A stretch of DNA of 64,000 bases. It comes from JAZBPO01 sp963691775 (GTDB lineage: Bacteria > Pseudomonadota > Gammaproteobacteria > Pseudomonadales > Azotimanducaceae). The translations under genes were made by a program, and so were the position numbers. This document shows, in pieces, positions 1 to 8,630 of the stretch. Below the pieces are notes generated by a model. That model did not search any database. It was not told the DNA's origin and saw only the letters and a list, made by a program, of their open reading frames with translations. Numbering within the stretch: position 1 is the first letter of the stretch; each line of letters opens with the position of its first letter. Location of the stretch: assembly GCA_963691775.1 (NCBI GenBank), contig OY829369.1, positions 2,170,001-2,234,000 of the forward strand. Direction: 5' to 3'.

Positions 1-130
1 GCCGGAACACATCGGGCGAGTGCGGGCTCTCGAAGGACATGTCCTTGAGGTAGATTTTCTGGAGGCCGAGCTGAGGCTGCGCCGCTTGCTCGCCCTGGGA
101 TGCGGCGGCTCCGCCGTCGGTCTCGCTCAT
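1..130 (-). CDS. secB: Protein-export chaperone SecB, N-terminal part (runs off window)
   Basis: SecB is a cytosolic tetrameric chaperone that keeps preproteins unfolded and hands them to SecA. Only the first 43 residues are inside the window. After a Gly/Ala/Gln-rich leader of about 20 residues the reverse strand reads QKIYLKDMSFESPHSPDVF, which is the hallmark start of the SecB fold. The start ATG (128-130) overlaps the stop of grxC by the ATGA pattern, so the two genes are translationally coupled. The order rhodanese-grxC-secB next to a divergent gpmI is the usual one in many gammaproteobacteria. The 3' part lies outside the window. Confidence 0.9.
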   Translation of the reverse strand, partial: MSETDGGAAASQGEQAAQPQLGLQKIYLKDMSFESPHSPDVFR

Positions 131-402
131 TCGTCTGCTCCCGCGTGCAGTAGTGCTTCGAGCTTGCCCTGTCGATCCAGGGCCAGCATGTCGGTGAAAC
201 CGCCGATGTGGACGTCGCCGATCCAGATCTGCGGAACGGTGTGACCACCGCCCTTCGCGCGCATTTCGGTCCGCAGCGCCGGCTCGTGATCAACGCGGAG
301 GTCCTCGTACGGCACCTTACGACCTTCAAGGAATTCGCGCGCGGCGCGGCAGTATGGACAGAGCAGGGTCCCGTACATGACGACAGGCGCAGTCGCGCTC
401 AT
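127..402 (-). CDS. grxC: Glutaredoxin 3 (GrxC)
   Basis: A 91-residue monothiol/dithiol glutaredoxin that reduces disulfides and glutathione-mixed disulfides in the cytoplasm using glutathione. The active site CPYC is at residues 15-18, and the cis-Pro segment TVPQIWIGDVHIGGFTD follows near residues 55-71, both standard for GrxC. I chose the ATG at 402 because a strong AAAGGAGG ribosome site sits just upstream; a longer upstream reading frame has no such site. It lies between the membrane rhodanese gene and secB in a tight three-gene unit, and its stop overlaps the secB start. Confidence 0.93.
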   Translation of the reverse strand: MSATAPVVMYGTLLCPYCRAAREFLEGRKVPYEDLRVDHEPALRTEMRAKGGGHTVPQIWIGDVHIGGFTDMLALDRQGKLEALLHAGADE

Positions 403-404
403 GA

Positions 405-824
405 TCAACCTCCTTTCACGACGGGCAGCTGCGCGCCCTGCCATTCGCTCATGCCCGCCTGCAGACGCGCGACGTTCGCGTAACCGGCCTTGGCGAGAAT
501 CGCGCCAGAAGAGCCGGAGTGCTGACCCATCTTGTCTACAAGGACGATGGGGCGATCCTTGTACCGGGCAAGCTCCGTGACGCGGCTCTCCAGACTCGGG
601 AAGGGAATGTTGACCGCATCCACGATGTGCCCGGCCTGGAATTCCTTGCGATCACGAACGTCGAGCACGACCGCATCGTCGCGATTGACCATGTTCACCA
701 GTTCCTGCGCCGACACGGTGCGGCCACCGCGCCGTCCTTCGTTGGCAATGAAGAGCACCAGCAGCACCACGAAGGCGCCCGCCAACAGGAAGTGATTGGT
801 AATGAACTCGAGGAACTGGGCCAT
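405..824 (-). CDS. Membrane-anchored rhodanese-like protein (YibN type)
   Basis: A 139-residue protein with one N-terminal transmembrane helix (residues about 12-28) followed by a rhodanese fold (residues about 35-130). The fold motifs DAVVLDVRDRKEF and GHIVDAVNIPFPSL are clear. The position of the catalytic cysteine loop reads VLVDKMGQHSG, with no Cys, so it is probably not a sulfurtransferase; a redox-neutral or scaffold role is more likely, and from memory this loop is common in YibN relatives of gammaproteobacteria. It is the first gene of the rhodanese-grxC-secB unit and is divergent from gpmI, with about 180 bp between the two starts. Confidence 0.88.
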   Translation of the reverse strand: MAQFLEFITNHFLLAGAFVVLLVLFIANEGRRGGRTVSAQELVNMVNRDDAVVLDVRDRKEFQAGHIVDAVNIPFPSLESRVTELARYKDRPIVLVDKMGQHSGSSGAILAKAGYANVARLQAGMSEWQGAQLPVVKGG

Positions 825-1004
825 GGGCTGAGCCGGAACATGAAGCGGCGCGGATTATACACATCCGCCGCTGCCTGAACGGGACGGATTGTGCCAAAGG
901 CAGCCCGCACTCTAACCGCCGCCTTCACCTCGCAGCCGCACACTCCTAGAATCCGGCTTGCCAGGCTCTCGAGCCCCATCCCATCGGCGATAGGCAGCGA
1001 ACAC

Positions 1005-2600
1005 ATGACCCGGAACGCTCGACCTACGGCCCTGATCATCCTCGACGGCTTCGGCCATCGGGAAGAACCGGAACACAACGCCATCGCCGCCGCCAACGCG
1101 CCGGTCTGGGATGCCCTCTGGCGCGATGCACCTCACACGCTGATCTCGGGCTCGGGCCTCGACGTCGGCCTGCCCGGCGGACAAATGGGCAATTCCGAGG
1201 TCGGACACATGAACCTTGGTGCCGGGCGAGTCGTGTTCCAGGAACTGACGCGCATCAATCGCGATGTCGAGACCGGCAAGCTTGCGGAGAATCCCGAGCT
1301 GATCGGTGCGGTCGATGCAGCCATCGCCTCCGGCGGCACGCTGCACGTCATGGGCCTGCTTTCCCCGGGCGGTGTCCACAGCCACGAAGACCATATTGCC
1401 GCCGTTGTCCGCTCGGCGGCCGCCCGCGGCGCGTCCCGCGTCCTGCTGCACGCTTTTCTCGATGGCCGTGATACGCCACCGCGAAGCGCCGGCCCGTCGA
1501 TCGCTCGCTTCGAAGCGCTCTTCAAGGAGCTCGATTGCGGCCGCGTCGCATCGCTCATCGGCCGGTACTTCGCCATGGACAGAGACAAGAACTGGGATCG
1601 CGTCGCCCTCGCCTGGAACTTGCTGACGTGCGGTGAGGCCCCGTTCCAAGCCGCCACGGCTACTGAGGGTCTTGAGCAGGCCTACGCGCGGGACGAGAAC
1701 GATGAGTTCGTACAGGCCACATCCATCCATGGGGGCGACGAATCTCCGAGCCGCATACAGGACGGCGATGCGGTGATCTTCATGAATTTCCGCGCCGATC
1801 GGGCTCGCCAGCTCACGCGTGCGTTCGTTGACGCCGCCTTCGACGGCTTCGACCGTCGTTCATCGCCAGCGCTTGAACGCTTCGTCATGCTCACCCGCTA
1901 CGCCGACGAACTCGAAGGCATGCAGCCCTGGCTCTCCTGCGCGTACGTTCCGGAGGAGCTGCGCAACACACTCGGCGAATACCTGGCTGCGCGCGGCATG
2001 CGTCAACTGCGCATCGCGGAAACCGAGAAGTATGCGCACGTCACGTTCTTCTTTTCCGGCGGCCGCGAGGCGCCCTTCGATGGCGAAACACGCGAGTTGA
2101 TCCCGTCGCCGAAGGTCGCAACCTACGACCTGCAGCCAGAGATGAGCGCAGTAGAGCTCACTGACGCCCTCGTCTCAGCTCTGCGCTCAGGCGCTCACGA
2201 CCTCATCGTGTGCAATTACGCGAACGGGGACATGGTCGGCCACACCGGAGTATTCGAGGCCGCGGTCAAGGCCGTGGAAACCCTAGACGCCTGCCTCGCA
2301 CGAATCCGCGACGCCCTATTCGAGGTCGGCGGTCAGGCCCTCGTGACGGCCGATCACGGCAATTGCGAACGCATGAGCGATCCTGTCAACGGCCAGCCGC
2401 ATACGGCTCACACGACCGAACCCGTTCCGCTCGTCTACCTGGGTGACAGTGCCTTAGAACTAGATGCGGGCGGTACCCTCGCCGACGTTGCGCCGACCCT
2501 GCTTGCGCTCATGGAGCTGCCTCAGCCGGCGGAGATGACCGGCCGCAGCCTCGTCGTCGATGCCACTACGAGTGCCACCGCTGATCGGATCGCCAGCTGA
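1005..2600 (+). CDS. gpmI: 2,3-bisphosphoglycerate-independent phosphoglycerate mutase
   Basis: This cytosolic glycolytic enzyme interconverts 3- and 2-phosphoglycerate with a phosphoserine intermediate and two metal ions. At 531 residues it has the family length. It begins RPTALIILDGFGHRE (metal-binding Asp), carries the nucleophile-serine motif GQMGNSEVGHMNLGAGR near residues 59-75, FLDGRDTPPRSA, and the second metal site VTADHGNCERM near residue 450. The ATG at 1005 is preferred over an earlier in-frame start because homology begins right after it. Its TGA overlaps the CTG that opens envC, and the gpmI-envC-ctp-yibQ order is classic for gammaproteobacteria. Confidence 0.95.
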   Translation: MTRNARPTALIILDGFGHREEPEHNAIAAANAPVWDALWRDAPHTLISGSGLDVGLPGGQMGNSEVGHMNLGAGRVVFQELTRINRDVETGKLAENPELIGAVDAAIASGGTLHVMGLLSPGGVHSHEDHIAAVVRSAAARGASRVLLHAFLDGRDTPPRSAGPSIARFEALFKELDCGRVASLIGRYFAMDRDKNWDRVALAWNLLTCGEAPFQAATATEGLEQAYARDENDEFVQATSIHGGDESPSRIQDGDAVIFMNFRADRARQLTRAFVDAAFDGFDRRSSPALERFVMLTRYADELEGMQPWLSCAYVPEELRNTLGEYLAARGMRQLRIAETEKYAHVTFFFSGGREAPFDGETRELIPSPKVATYDLQPEMSAVELTDALVSALRSGAHDLIVCNYANGDMVGHTGVFEAAVKAVETLDACLARIRDALFEVGGQALVTADHGNCERMSDPVNGQPHTAHTTEPVPLVYLGDSALELDAGGTLADVAPTLLALMELPQPAEMTGRSLVVDATTSATADRIAS

Positions 2601-3736
2601 ACCGCAAGCGCCTCAGCGCCGTTCTGCTTTCTGCGCTGTGCAGCTGTGGCGCCGGCGCGACGGAAATCGCCGACGCGCGAGCACGCCTTGAAGCCCTGGA
2701 CGCCGAGCTGAATCGGCTCGAAACATGGCTCCTGAACAGCTCAACAGATCGCGAGGCCCTTACCTCAGCCCTACGCGCCTCCGACCGGGCCGTTGCCGAG
2801 CTTGCGCAAGCCAGAAGGACAGCTGAGCGCCGGGTCGCCGACGCAGACACCGCGGTAAGCAGGGTTCGCGCGCGCATGCGCGCGCTTGAAGCGGCGGAGG
2901 CTGGACAGCTTGAAGCCTTGCGCAGCCAGATGCGTGCCACCTGGATGCTTGCGCGCCGCGAGCCTCTGCAAATGCTGCTGGAGGCGGAGTCTGCAGATCG
3001 GATTGGCCGACTTCTCTACTTCAACCGCCATCTCGCCGAGGCGCGCGGCCAACACATCGAACGCTGGCAGGAAGAAGGCCGCAAACTGGCGGAGCAGACC
3101 AAAGCCCTGGACGCGGCGCTGGCGCGGGTGCGGACAGAGCGCGATGCGCTGCGGGAACGGAGTGCGGCGCTCGACGCGAGTCGACGCCAGCGCAGCGCGA
3201 CCCTCACAGCCCTTGAATCACAAATCGAGCGCCGCAAAGACAACGCCGAAGAGCTGCGTGCCACCCGGGCCGAGCTGAGCGCGCTGCTCGACCGCCTGGT
3301 CAGCGAAGCGCAGCCTAAGGTCGGACCGAACTTCAAGGACGCACGCGGACGACTGCCGTGGCCCGCTGCGCCACGTCTCCTGCAGACCTTTGGACGACCG
3401 CGCCCACCCGGAAACCTACCCGCCCAGGGAGTGCTCATCAGCGCAGATCTGGGCACGCCCATCCGCGCAGTCGCCGCAGGGGAGGTCGTATTTGCCGACT
3501 GGCTTCGCGGATTCGGCCTGCTCGCCGTAGTCGACCACGGAAATGGCTATATGAGCTTGTATGGCCAACTGGAGTCGCTTATTCGCAAGGTCGGCGACAG
3601 CGTGGAGGCGGGCGAGCAGCTCGCCACCGCAGGACGCTCGGGCGGCAGCGCCCGCAGTGGGGTCTGGTTCGAAGTCCGCAACCAGGGCGAACCGGAAGAT
3701 CCCGTGGCCTGGTGCGTACCCCGCGCTACTGGCTGA
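2597..3736 (+). CDS. envC: Murein hydrolase activator EnvC family (degenerate LytM/M23), probable CTG start
   Basis: A periplasmic activator of the AmiA/AmiB cell-wall amidases at the division septum. The 379-residue frame starts with a basic, hydrophobic signal peptide (LNRKRLSAVLLSALCSC), then long Ala/Arg/Glu-rich coiled coil (about residues 25-235), then a LytM/M23 domain (about 275-375: GVLISADLGTPIRAVAAG, VVDHGNGYMSLYGQ). The HxH zinc ligand of active peptidases is replaced by SGVWFEV, as expected for the catalytically inactive EnvC group. No ATG, GTG or TTG fits ahead of the signal peptide: the frame opens 15 bases upstream of a CTG that overlaps the gpmI stop as CTGA. The CTG start is therefore inferred. 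The next ATG would delete the signal peptide. Confidence 0.85.
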   Translation: MNRKRLSAVLLSALCSCGAGATEIADARARLEALDAELNRLETWLLNSSTDREALTSALRASDRAVAELAQARRTAERRVADADTAVSRVRARMRALEAAEAGQLEALRSQMRATWMLARREPLQMLLEAESADRIGRLLYFNRHLAEARGQHIERWQEEGRKLAEQTKALDAALARVRTERDALRERSAALDASRRQRSATLTALESQIERRKDNAEELRATRAELSALLDRLVSEAQPKVGPNFKDARGRLPWPAAPRLLQTFGRPRPPGNLPAQGVLISADLGTPIRAVAAGEVVFADWLRGFGLLAVVDHGNGYMSLYGQLESLIRKVGDSVEAGEQLATAGRSGGSARSGVWFEVRNQGEPEDPVAWCVPRATG

Positions 3737-3779
3737 TCCCAAGAGGAGCGGCGCAAGGCGCAACGCGGCCTTGGCGGCA

Positions 3780-5255
3780 ATGAGCACCGGTGACATCATG
3801 GCCGGCCGTCTCGCTGGAGCCGCCGGCGTCTTCATGAATTCGTACCGCTTCTGCCTCGCTGCGCTCGCGATCACCTGTTCGCTTGCGGCTGCGCCACTTA
3901 CGGCCAGTTCCGAGGCGCCACAGGACGCCGCCGACGACGGCCGGGATGCCGCACTGCCCTCCGGTGTGGAACCCGCTGCTTCGACTCCAGACGAGCCCTC
4001 CGGCCTGGCTTCCACGACGCTCGATACGCCACCGCTCGCGGCACCGTCAACCATGCTGCCCCTCGAGGATCTCCGCGCCTTCGTGGAAGTGATGGACAGG
4101 ATTCGCTCCGCGTATGTAGAGGACGTAGATGATCGGACCCTGTTCGAAAACGCCATCCGCGGCATGCTTGAATCGCTCGACCCGCACAGCGCCTATCTCG
4201 CAGAGACCGACTACGACAATCTGCAGGAGGCAACCACCGGTTCCTTCGGAGGCGTCGGCCTTGAAGTGAGTATCGTCGACGGGGTCGTCCGCGTCGTCAC
4301 GCCGCTGGACGACACCCCCGCTGAACGCGCGGGCGTGCTCGCGGGTGACGTCATTGTCGCGATCGACGGCGTGCCCGTAGAGCTCGATTCGCTCATGCCA
4401 ACGGTCGACGCCATGCGCGGCGAACCCGGCACAGGCGTCGCACTGAGCGTACGCCGGGAAGATCTTGAGGAGCCGATCGACTTCGAGCTCGTTCGAGCAA
4501 TCATAGAAGTCGCGAGCGTAGAGGAAGCCATGCTCGAACCCGGCTTCGGCTACATCCGCATCGCCCAGTTTCAGGACCGGACCGGACGCGACGTGGAAAA
4601 GGCCCTGCGGCGTTTGCTGGCGCAGCATGACAACAGACTGGACGGCCTCGTACTGGACCTTCGCAACAACCCTGGCGGCGTGCTGCAGGCTTCCGTCCAA
4701 GTCGCAGACACCTTCCTTTCCAGCGGCCGCATCGTCTACACGGAAGGCCGCCTCGCCGGGGCTGAAACTGCCTACAACGCAACCGAGCACGACCTCGCCG
4801 ACGGCGCGCCGATTGTCGTACTCGTGAACGAAGGCTCTGCGAGCGCCGCCGAGATCGTCGCGGGAGCGCTGCAGGATCACCGCCGGGCCGTGATCATGGG
4901 CACTCCCTCCTTTGGCAAGGGTTCGGTACAGACCGTACTTCCACTCTCGCAGGACCGCGCAATAAAGCTGACCACAGCGCTCTACTTCACCCCCAGCGGC
5001 CGCTCGATCCAGGCACAGGGCATCGTTCCCGACATTACCGTTGAGCGCGCGCGCATCAATGCGGCGCCAGGCCGCACGCGCTATCGAGAAGCAGACCTGC
5101 CAGGCCACCTGGATACTCCGGACCTTGCCGGCGAGGGCACAGAAGACGCGGATGAGGAAGCACCGACCGCGCTACAAAGCGACGACTACCAGGTCGCCGA
5201 GGCGCTGAATCTCCTCAAGGGATTGCGCCTGCTCAGCCTGCGGACGAACGACTGA
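3780..5255 (+). CDS. Carboxy-terminal processing peptidase (S41 family, Ctp)
   Basis: A periplasmic serine protease that trims C-termini of envelope proteins. About 491 residues from this start. A signal-type hydrophobic segment (FCLAALAITCSLAAAPLTA) is followed by an acidic/Pro-rich linker, the N-terminal cap (SAYVEDVDDRTLFENAIRGM; LESLDPHSAYL), a PDZ domain (GVGLEVSIVDGVVRVV) and the S41 core. The Ser/Lys dyad is visible as NEGSASAAEIVAGAL and GTPSFGKGSVQTV. Starts at 3780, 3798 and 3834 are all possible; the signal peptide itself fits best from 3834. It lies 43 bases after envC and just before the polysaccharide-deacetylase-like gene. Confidence 0.92.
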   Translation: MSTGDIMAGRLAGAAGVFMNSYRFCLAALAITCSLAAAPLTASSEAPQDAADDGRDAALPSGVEPAASTPDEPSGLASTTLDTPPLAAPSTMLPLEDLRAFVEVMDRIRSAYVEDVDDRTLFENAIRGMLESLDPHSAYLAETDYDNLQEATTGSFGGVGLEVSIVDGVVRVVTPLDDTPAERAGVLAGDVIVAIDGVPVELDSLMPTVDAMRGEPGTGVALSVRREDLEEPIDFELVRAIIEVASVEEAMLEPGFGYIRIAQFQDRTGRDVEKALRRLLAQHDNRLDGLVLDLRNNPGGVLQASVQVADTFLSSGRIVYTEGRLAGAETAYNATEHDLADGAPIVVLVNEGSASAAEIVAGALQDHRRAVIMGTPSFGKGSVQTVLPLSQDRAIKLTTALYFTPSGRSIQAQGIVPDITVERARINAAPGRTRYREADLPGHLDTPDLAGEGTEDADEEAPTALQSDDYQVAEALNLLKGLRLLSLRTND

Positions 5256-5256
5256 G

Positions 5257-6060
5257 GTGACTCGCGGGCGCCTGCAACCGACTGCGGCATCCGCCGTGCT
5301 AGCTGCCCTGTGTCTGCTTGTGGCCGCAGCCCTGCCGTCGATTGCCGGAGCCGATCAATCGCGACCCATCCTCACCATCGTGATCGACGACCTGGGCTGG
5401 GACAGAATCGCAGGGGAGCGCACCCTCGCGCTGCCGAAAGCGGTGACGGTCGCCATCCTGCCAGGCGCGCCAGCGTCGTCGGCGCTTGCCGAACTCGCGA
5501 TGCAAAGTGGCCACGAAATCATGCTCCACCAACCTATGGAAGCACTCGACGCCCGCTGGCCCGGCCCGGGCGCCCTCGCCGTCGAACACGACGCGCGAGA
5601 AATCCGCGCGCGCCTGGCTGAGAATCTCGCTGCTCTGCCCCAACGCGCGGGGGTCTCGAATCACATGGGCAGCCGCCTGACCGCCGAGGCGCGGGCCATG
5701 AACGCGGTCATGACGGAACTCGCAGGCCGCGATCTCTACTTCCTCGACTCGCGCACCACGCCAGACACTGTGGCACTCCAGGCGGCGCAAGCGCACGACA
5801 TTCCAGCGACGCGCCGCGACGTGTTCCTGGATGTGGACATAGAGGACCATCAGATCGACAGGGCCTTGACCGCGGCATTGAACCTCGCGGAGACGCGGGG
5901 CCACGCGCTCGCCATCGGTCACCCCCACGCGGCCACCCTCCGCGTGCTCGAGGCGCGCATGGCCGAGATCACGCGCCGAGTGGAACTTGTGCCGGTGTCG
6001 CGGATGATCGAATTACAGGAAACCCGCGCGAAGGGGACTGCCCGGCAGCCCGCAGACTGA
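5257..6060 (+). CDS. Divergent polysaccharide deacetylase family protein (YibQ)
   Basis: A 267-residue secreted or periplasmic protein. The GTG start directly follows the ctp stop, and a signal peptide (AVLAALCLLVAAALPSIAGA) precedes a NodB-like barrel. Family motifs: LTIVIDDLGWD, LPKAVTVAILPG, HEIMLHQPME, VSNHMGSRLT, LYFLDSRTTP and AIGHPHAATL. In E. coli yibQ also follows envC, so a link with septal peptidoglycan metabolism is plausible, but the enzymatic reaction is not established for this divergent branch. It converges with hisA, with one base between the stops. Confidence 0.88.
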   Translation: MTRGRLQPTAASAVLAALCLLVAAALPSIAGADQSRPILTIVIDDLGWDRIAGERTLALPKAVTVAILPGAPASSALAELAMQSGHEIMLHQPMEALDARWPGPGALAVEHDAREIRARLAENLAALPQRAGVSNHMGSRLTAEARAMNAVMTELAGRDLYFLDSRTTPDTVALQAAQAHDIPATRRDVFLDVDIEDHQIDRALTAALNLAETRGHALAIGHPHAATLRVLEARMAEITRRVELVPVSRMIELQETRAKGTARQPAD

Positions 6061-6061
6061 T

Positions 6062-6811
6062 TCAGTCCGCCGCGAGTTTCTTCACCGCGGCTTCGAAGTC
6101 CAGTGTGCCCTCATAGATGGCTCGCCCGGTGATCGCGCCGACGAGCGCGCCGTTCGCGCCACGAGCAGCCGCCACCAACGCGTCCAGCCCGGTTTGATCT
6201 GTGAGTCCACCCGAAGCAATGACAGGAATCGCAACCGCTTCGGCAAGCGCAACGGTCGCCTCCAGATTGACGCCGGAGAGCATCCCATCCCGATCGATGT
6301 CCGTGTAAACGATCGCGGACACGCCGTCATCCTCGAAGCGCCGGGCAAGCGCACGGGCATCTACGGCGGTTTCTTCTGCCCAGCCTTCCGCGGCAACGCG
6401 ACCGCCGCGCGCGTCAATACCCACGATTACGTGCCCGGGGAAACGAACACACAACTCACCAACCCACTCCGGCTCTCGCGCGGCGCGCGTCCCCACGATG
6501 CCGAACTGCACGCCAGCGGCAAGATAAGCCGCAAAGGTTTGCGCATCGCGAATCCCGCCTCCGATCTGTACTGGCACGGCAACGGCGGCGCAGATCGCTT
6601 CGATCACGGCGCGATTCACCGGCTCGCCTGCGAACGCGCCGTCGAGATCGACCAGGTGCAGACGCGTCGCGCCGAGGTCGCACCATTGCTTCGCCATGGC
6701 GACCGGATCGTTGGAGAACACCGTAGCGTCGTCCATGCGTCCCTGGCGCAGGCGGACACAGCGGCCATCCTTGAGGTCGATCGCCGGGATCAGTTCGAAG
6801 GCGGCGCTCAC
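6062..6811 (-). CDS. hisA: Phosphoribosylformimino-AICAR-phosphate isomerase (HisA)
   Basis: The fourth step of histidine synthesis: an Amadori isomerisation of ProFAR to PRFAR on a (beta/alpha)8 barrel. 249 residues with FELIPAIDLKDGRCVRLRQG (catalytic Asp), LHLVDLDGAF, VPVQIGGGIRD, AIVYTDIDRDGM (second catalytic Asp) and VIASGGL for phosphate binding. The start is GTG at 6811, one base after the hisB stop, so the two are co-transcribed. hisH, which usually sits between hisB and hisA, is absent, and hisF is not found downstream. Confidence 0.95.
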   Translation of the reverse strand: MSAAFELIPAIDLKDGRCVRLRQGRMDDATVFSNDPVAMAKQWCDLGATRLHLVDLDGAFAGEPVNRAVIEAICAAVAVPVQIGGGIRDAQTFAAYLAAGVQFGIVGTRAAREPEWVGELCVRFPGHVIVGIDARGGRVAAEGWAEETAVDARALARRFEDDGVSAIVYTDIDRDGMLSGVNLEATVALAEAVAIPVIASGGLTDQTGLDALVAAARGANGALVGAITGRAIYEGTLDFEAAVKKLAAD

Positions 6812-6812
6812 G

Positions 6813-7403
6813 TCAGAGAGTGCCCTTTGTCGACGGCGTCCCGCTCTGACGTGGGTCCGGCTCCACTGCCATCCGCAGTGCGCGACCGAACGCCTTGAAC
6901 ACGGTTTCGGCCTGATGGTGGGCGTTGTGCCCCTTCAGATTATCGATATGCAAGGTCACTCCGGCGTGGTTCACGAAGCCCTGGAAGAATTCGATCACCA
7001 GATCGACATCGAACTCGCCCACGCGCGCCCGCGTGAAGGGCACATCGAACTCCAGCCCCGGACGGCCGGATAGATCGATCACCACCCGGGAAAGTGCCTC
7101 GTCGAGCGGCACGTACGCGTGGCCGTAGCGCCGAACGCCACGTTTGTCACCAATCGCCTGGGCGACGGCCTGGCCAAGGGTGATGCCGATGTCCTCGACC
7201 GTGTGGTGCGCATCGATTTCCAGATCGCCATGCGCGTGGACCTTCAGATCGACCAGCCCGTGGCGCGCGATCTGGTCGAGCATGTGATCGAGGAAAGGCA
7301 CACCACTTGCGAGGTCGGCCTTGCCACTGCCATCAAGATCGACGGCCACCTGGATCTGCGTTTCGAGCGTGTCCCGAGAGACGGATGCGGCACGGACGCC
7401 CAT
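6813..7403 (-). CDS. hisB: Imidazoleglycerol-phosphate dehydratase (monofunctional HisB)
   Basis: Dehydrates imidazole glycerol phosphate to imidazole acetol phosphate in histidine synthesis, with manganese bound by His/Glu clusters. At 196 residues it is the single-domain form, lacking the phosphatase half fused in enterics. Motifs GVPFLDHMLDQIARHG, DAHHTVEDIGITLGQ, EFFQGFVNHAGVTLHI and GHNAHHQAETVFKAFGRALR are intact. It directly precedes hisA and is preceded by an unrelated regulator-like gene across a 36-base gap that could hold the promoter. Confidence 0.95.
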   Translation of the reverse strand: MGVRAASVSRDTLETQIQVAVDLDGSGKADLASGVPFLDHMLDQIARHGLVDLKVHAHGDLEIDAHHTVEDIGITLGQAVAQAIGDKRGVRRYGHAYVPLDEALSRVVIDLSGRPGLEFDVPFTRARVGEFDVDLVIEFFQGFVNHAGVTLHIDNLKGHNAHHQAETVFKAFGRALRMAVEPDPRQSGTPSTKGTL

Positions 7404-7439
7404 GGAGCACTCCGGTGATAACGCGAGGGGGCCGCGATT

Positions 7440-8531
7440 CTATAGAGAGCGGTCGAGCGCGGGAACCTCCAGGCGGCCCTTAGCTGGCGTGAGCGGCATC
7501 GTCCCCCGCGCGTTCTCAAGGCGTTCCAGCACCATCTTCGCTCGCAGCTTGCCCTCCGTGACCTCGAGACGCAGGGGGTCCCCGTGCACGTCCGCAAGGG
7601 CCGCGGCGATCGGCAGATCAAGCGCAGGGCGCGTGCCTGCACCCAGCAGAGGATCGAGCAGACCCTCGATCTCCATGTAGCGGGCCAGGTGAACCGACAT
7701 CTCCCACTCCACGCTGTGCTCGCACACCACGATGGTAAACCGTGGCCGCGTGCGCGGCACGGCAAACTCCTTGAACCCCATCGCCGTGCGCTCGAAGATC
7801 TCGCGCAGCAGCGCCGGATCGAAACGCAGACGCAGAGGGCCAGGCCTCAACGCGGCTCCATCCGGGTCGGCAATGCGCACCAGCTCGCTCAGGAGTTCCT
7901 GCGCGGCCAGTGGACGGGGATGGCAGGGACATCCCTGCTCTCGAAGCTCGGTCAATTCGCGAAAGTCACGGCTCCAACGCGCGCAAGCACGCGTGTCCGT
8001 GAGGGCCCCCATGGACTCGACGAGCCGGTCACGCATCTGCCGCGTGTCCTCGTAGCGTGCCCGAAGACGTTCGAGGGCGTCAGACAGGGCGTCGAGCTCG
8101 TCCTGGAGGCGCCGATGGCGCACAAGGGCCCTGCGCTCGCGCTGGAAGCGCCTGACCAGTGCGGTCGGTAGCTCCGGGCGCCGCCAAACGTCCGTAACCA
8201 GCTGCGATACGGCAGCCTCAGGCGCCTCCTCTTCCACATCGCCGTGCGCAACGAGGAGCACCCGGGCTGCGCGCGGGAGCAGGCGTGCGGCCCGATCTAA
8301 GAGCCCGACGCCGCTCATGTCCGGCAGATTCGAATCGCAAAATACCGCCTCGATCCGATCGGAATCAGCGGATTCACTGCACGCGCGGAGGGCTGCGGTG
8401 CCAGACAGGCGCGCGATAAGGGTGGTGCCCAGGCAGACGCTATCGTCGACGCGGTCAGCAAGCGCTCCCACGACGAGAACAATCGGCCGTTCAGCCCCAG
8501 CAGGCGGTAACTCTGGAAAGGCTCTTTTCAC
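7440..8531 (-). CDS. Receiver-domain-like protein with coiled coil and unrecognised C-terminal domain
   Basis: A 363-residue cytosolic protein. Residues about 15-130 look like a response-regulator receiver domain: a beta-1 strand IVLVVGAL, a central FCDSNLPDMSGVGLL giving the phospho-acceptor-like Asp, and VLLVAHG as beta-4, but the paired acidic residues after beta-1 are poor, so phosphorylation is uncertain. Residues about 130-175 are a basic coiled coil. The C-terminal half (about 210-350: RFTIVVCEHSVEWEMSVHLAR, LDLPIAAALADVHG) resembles a decayed GHKL-type ATPase, but the N, G1 and G2 boxes are not visible. Upstream of hisB on the same strand; no operon link is evident. Function unknown. 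Confidence 0.6.
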   Translation of the reverse strand: MKRAFPELPPAGAERPIVLVVGALADRVDDSVCLGTTLIARLSGTAALRACSESADSDRIEAVFCDSNLPDMSGVGLLDRAARLLPRAARVLLVAHGDVEEEAPEAAVSQLVTDVWRRPELPTALVRRFQRERRALVRHRRLQDELDALSDALERLRARYEDTRQMRDRLVESMGALTDTRACARWSRDFRELTELREQGCPCHPRPLAAQELLSELVRIADPDGAALRPGPLRLRFDPALLREIFERTAMGFKEFAVPRTRPRFTIVVCEHSVEWEMSVHLARYMEIEGLLDPLLGAGTRPALDLPIAAALADVHGDPLRLEVTEGKLRAKMVLERLENARGTMPLTPAKGRLEVPALDRSL

Positions 8532-8630
8532 CGGTCGCGATCCTTCGCTACAGGCGGCTAGCTCCCATTTCCCAGTTTAGGCACTGCTCAACCGTGCCGT
8601 GAATAGTGGCACTCTGACATCACTGTGCGA

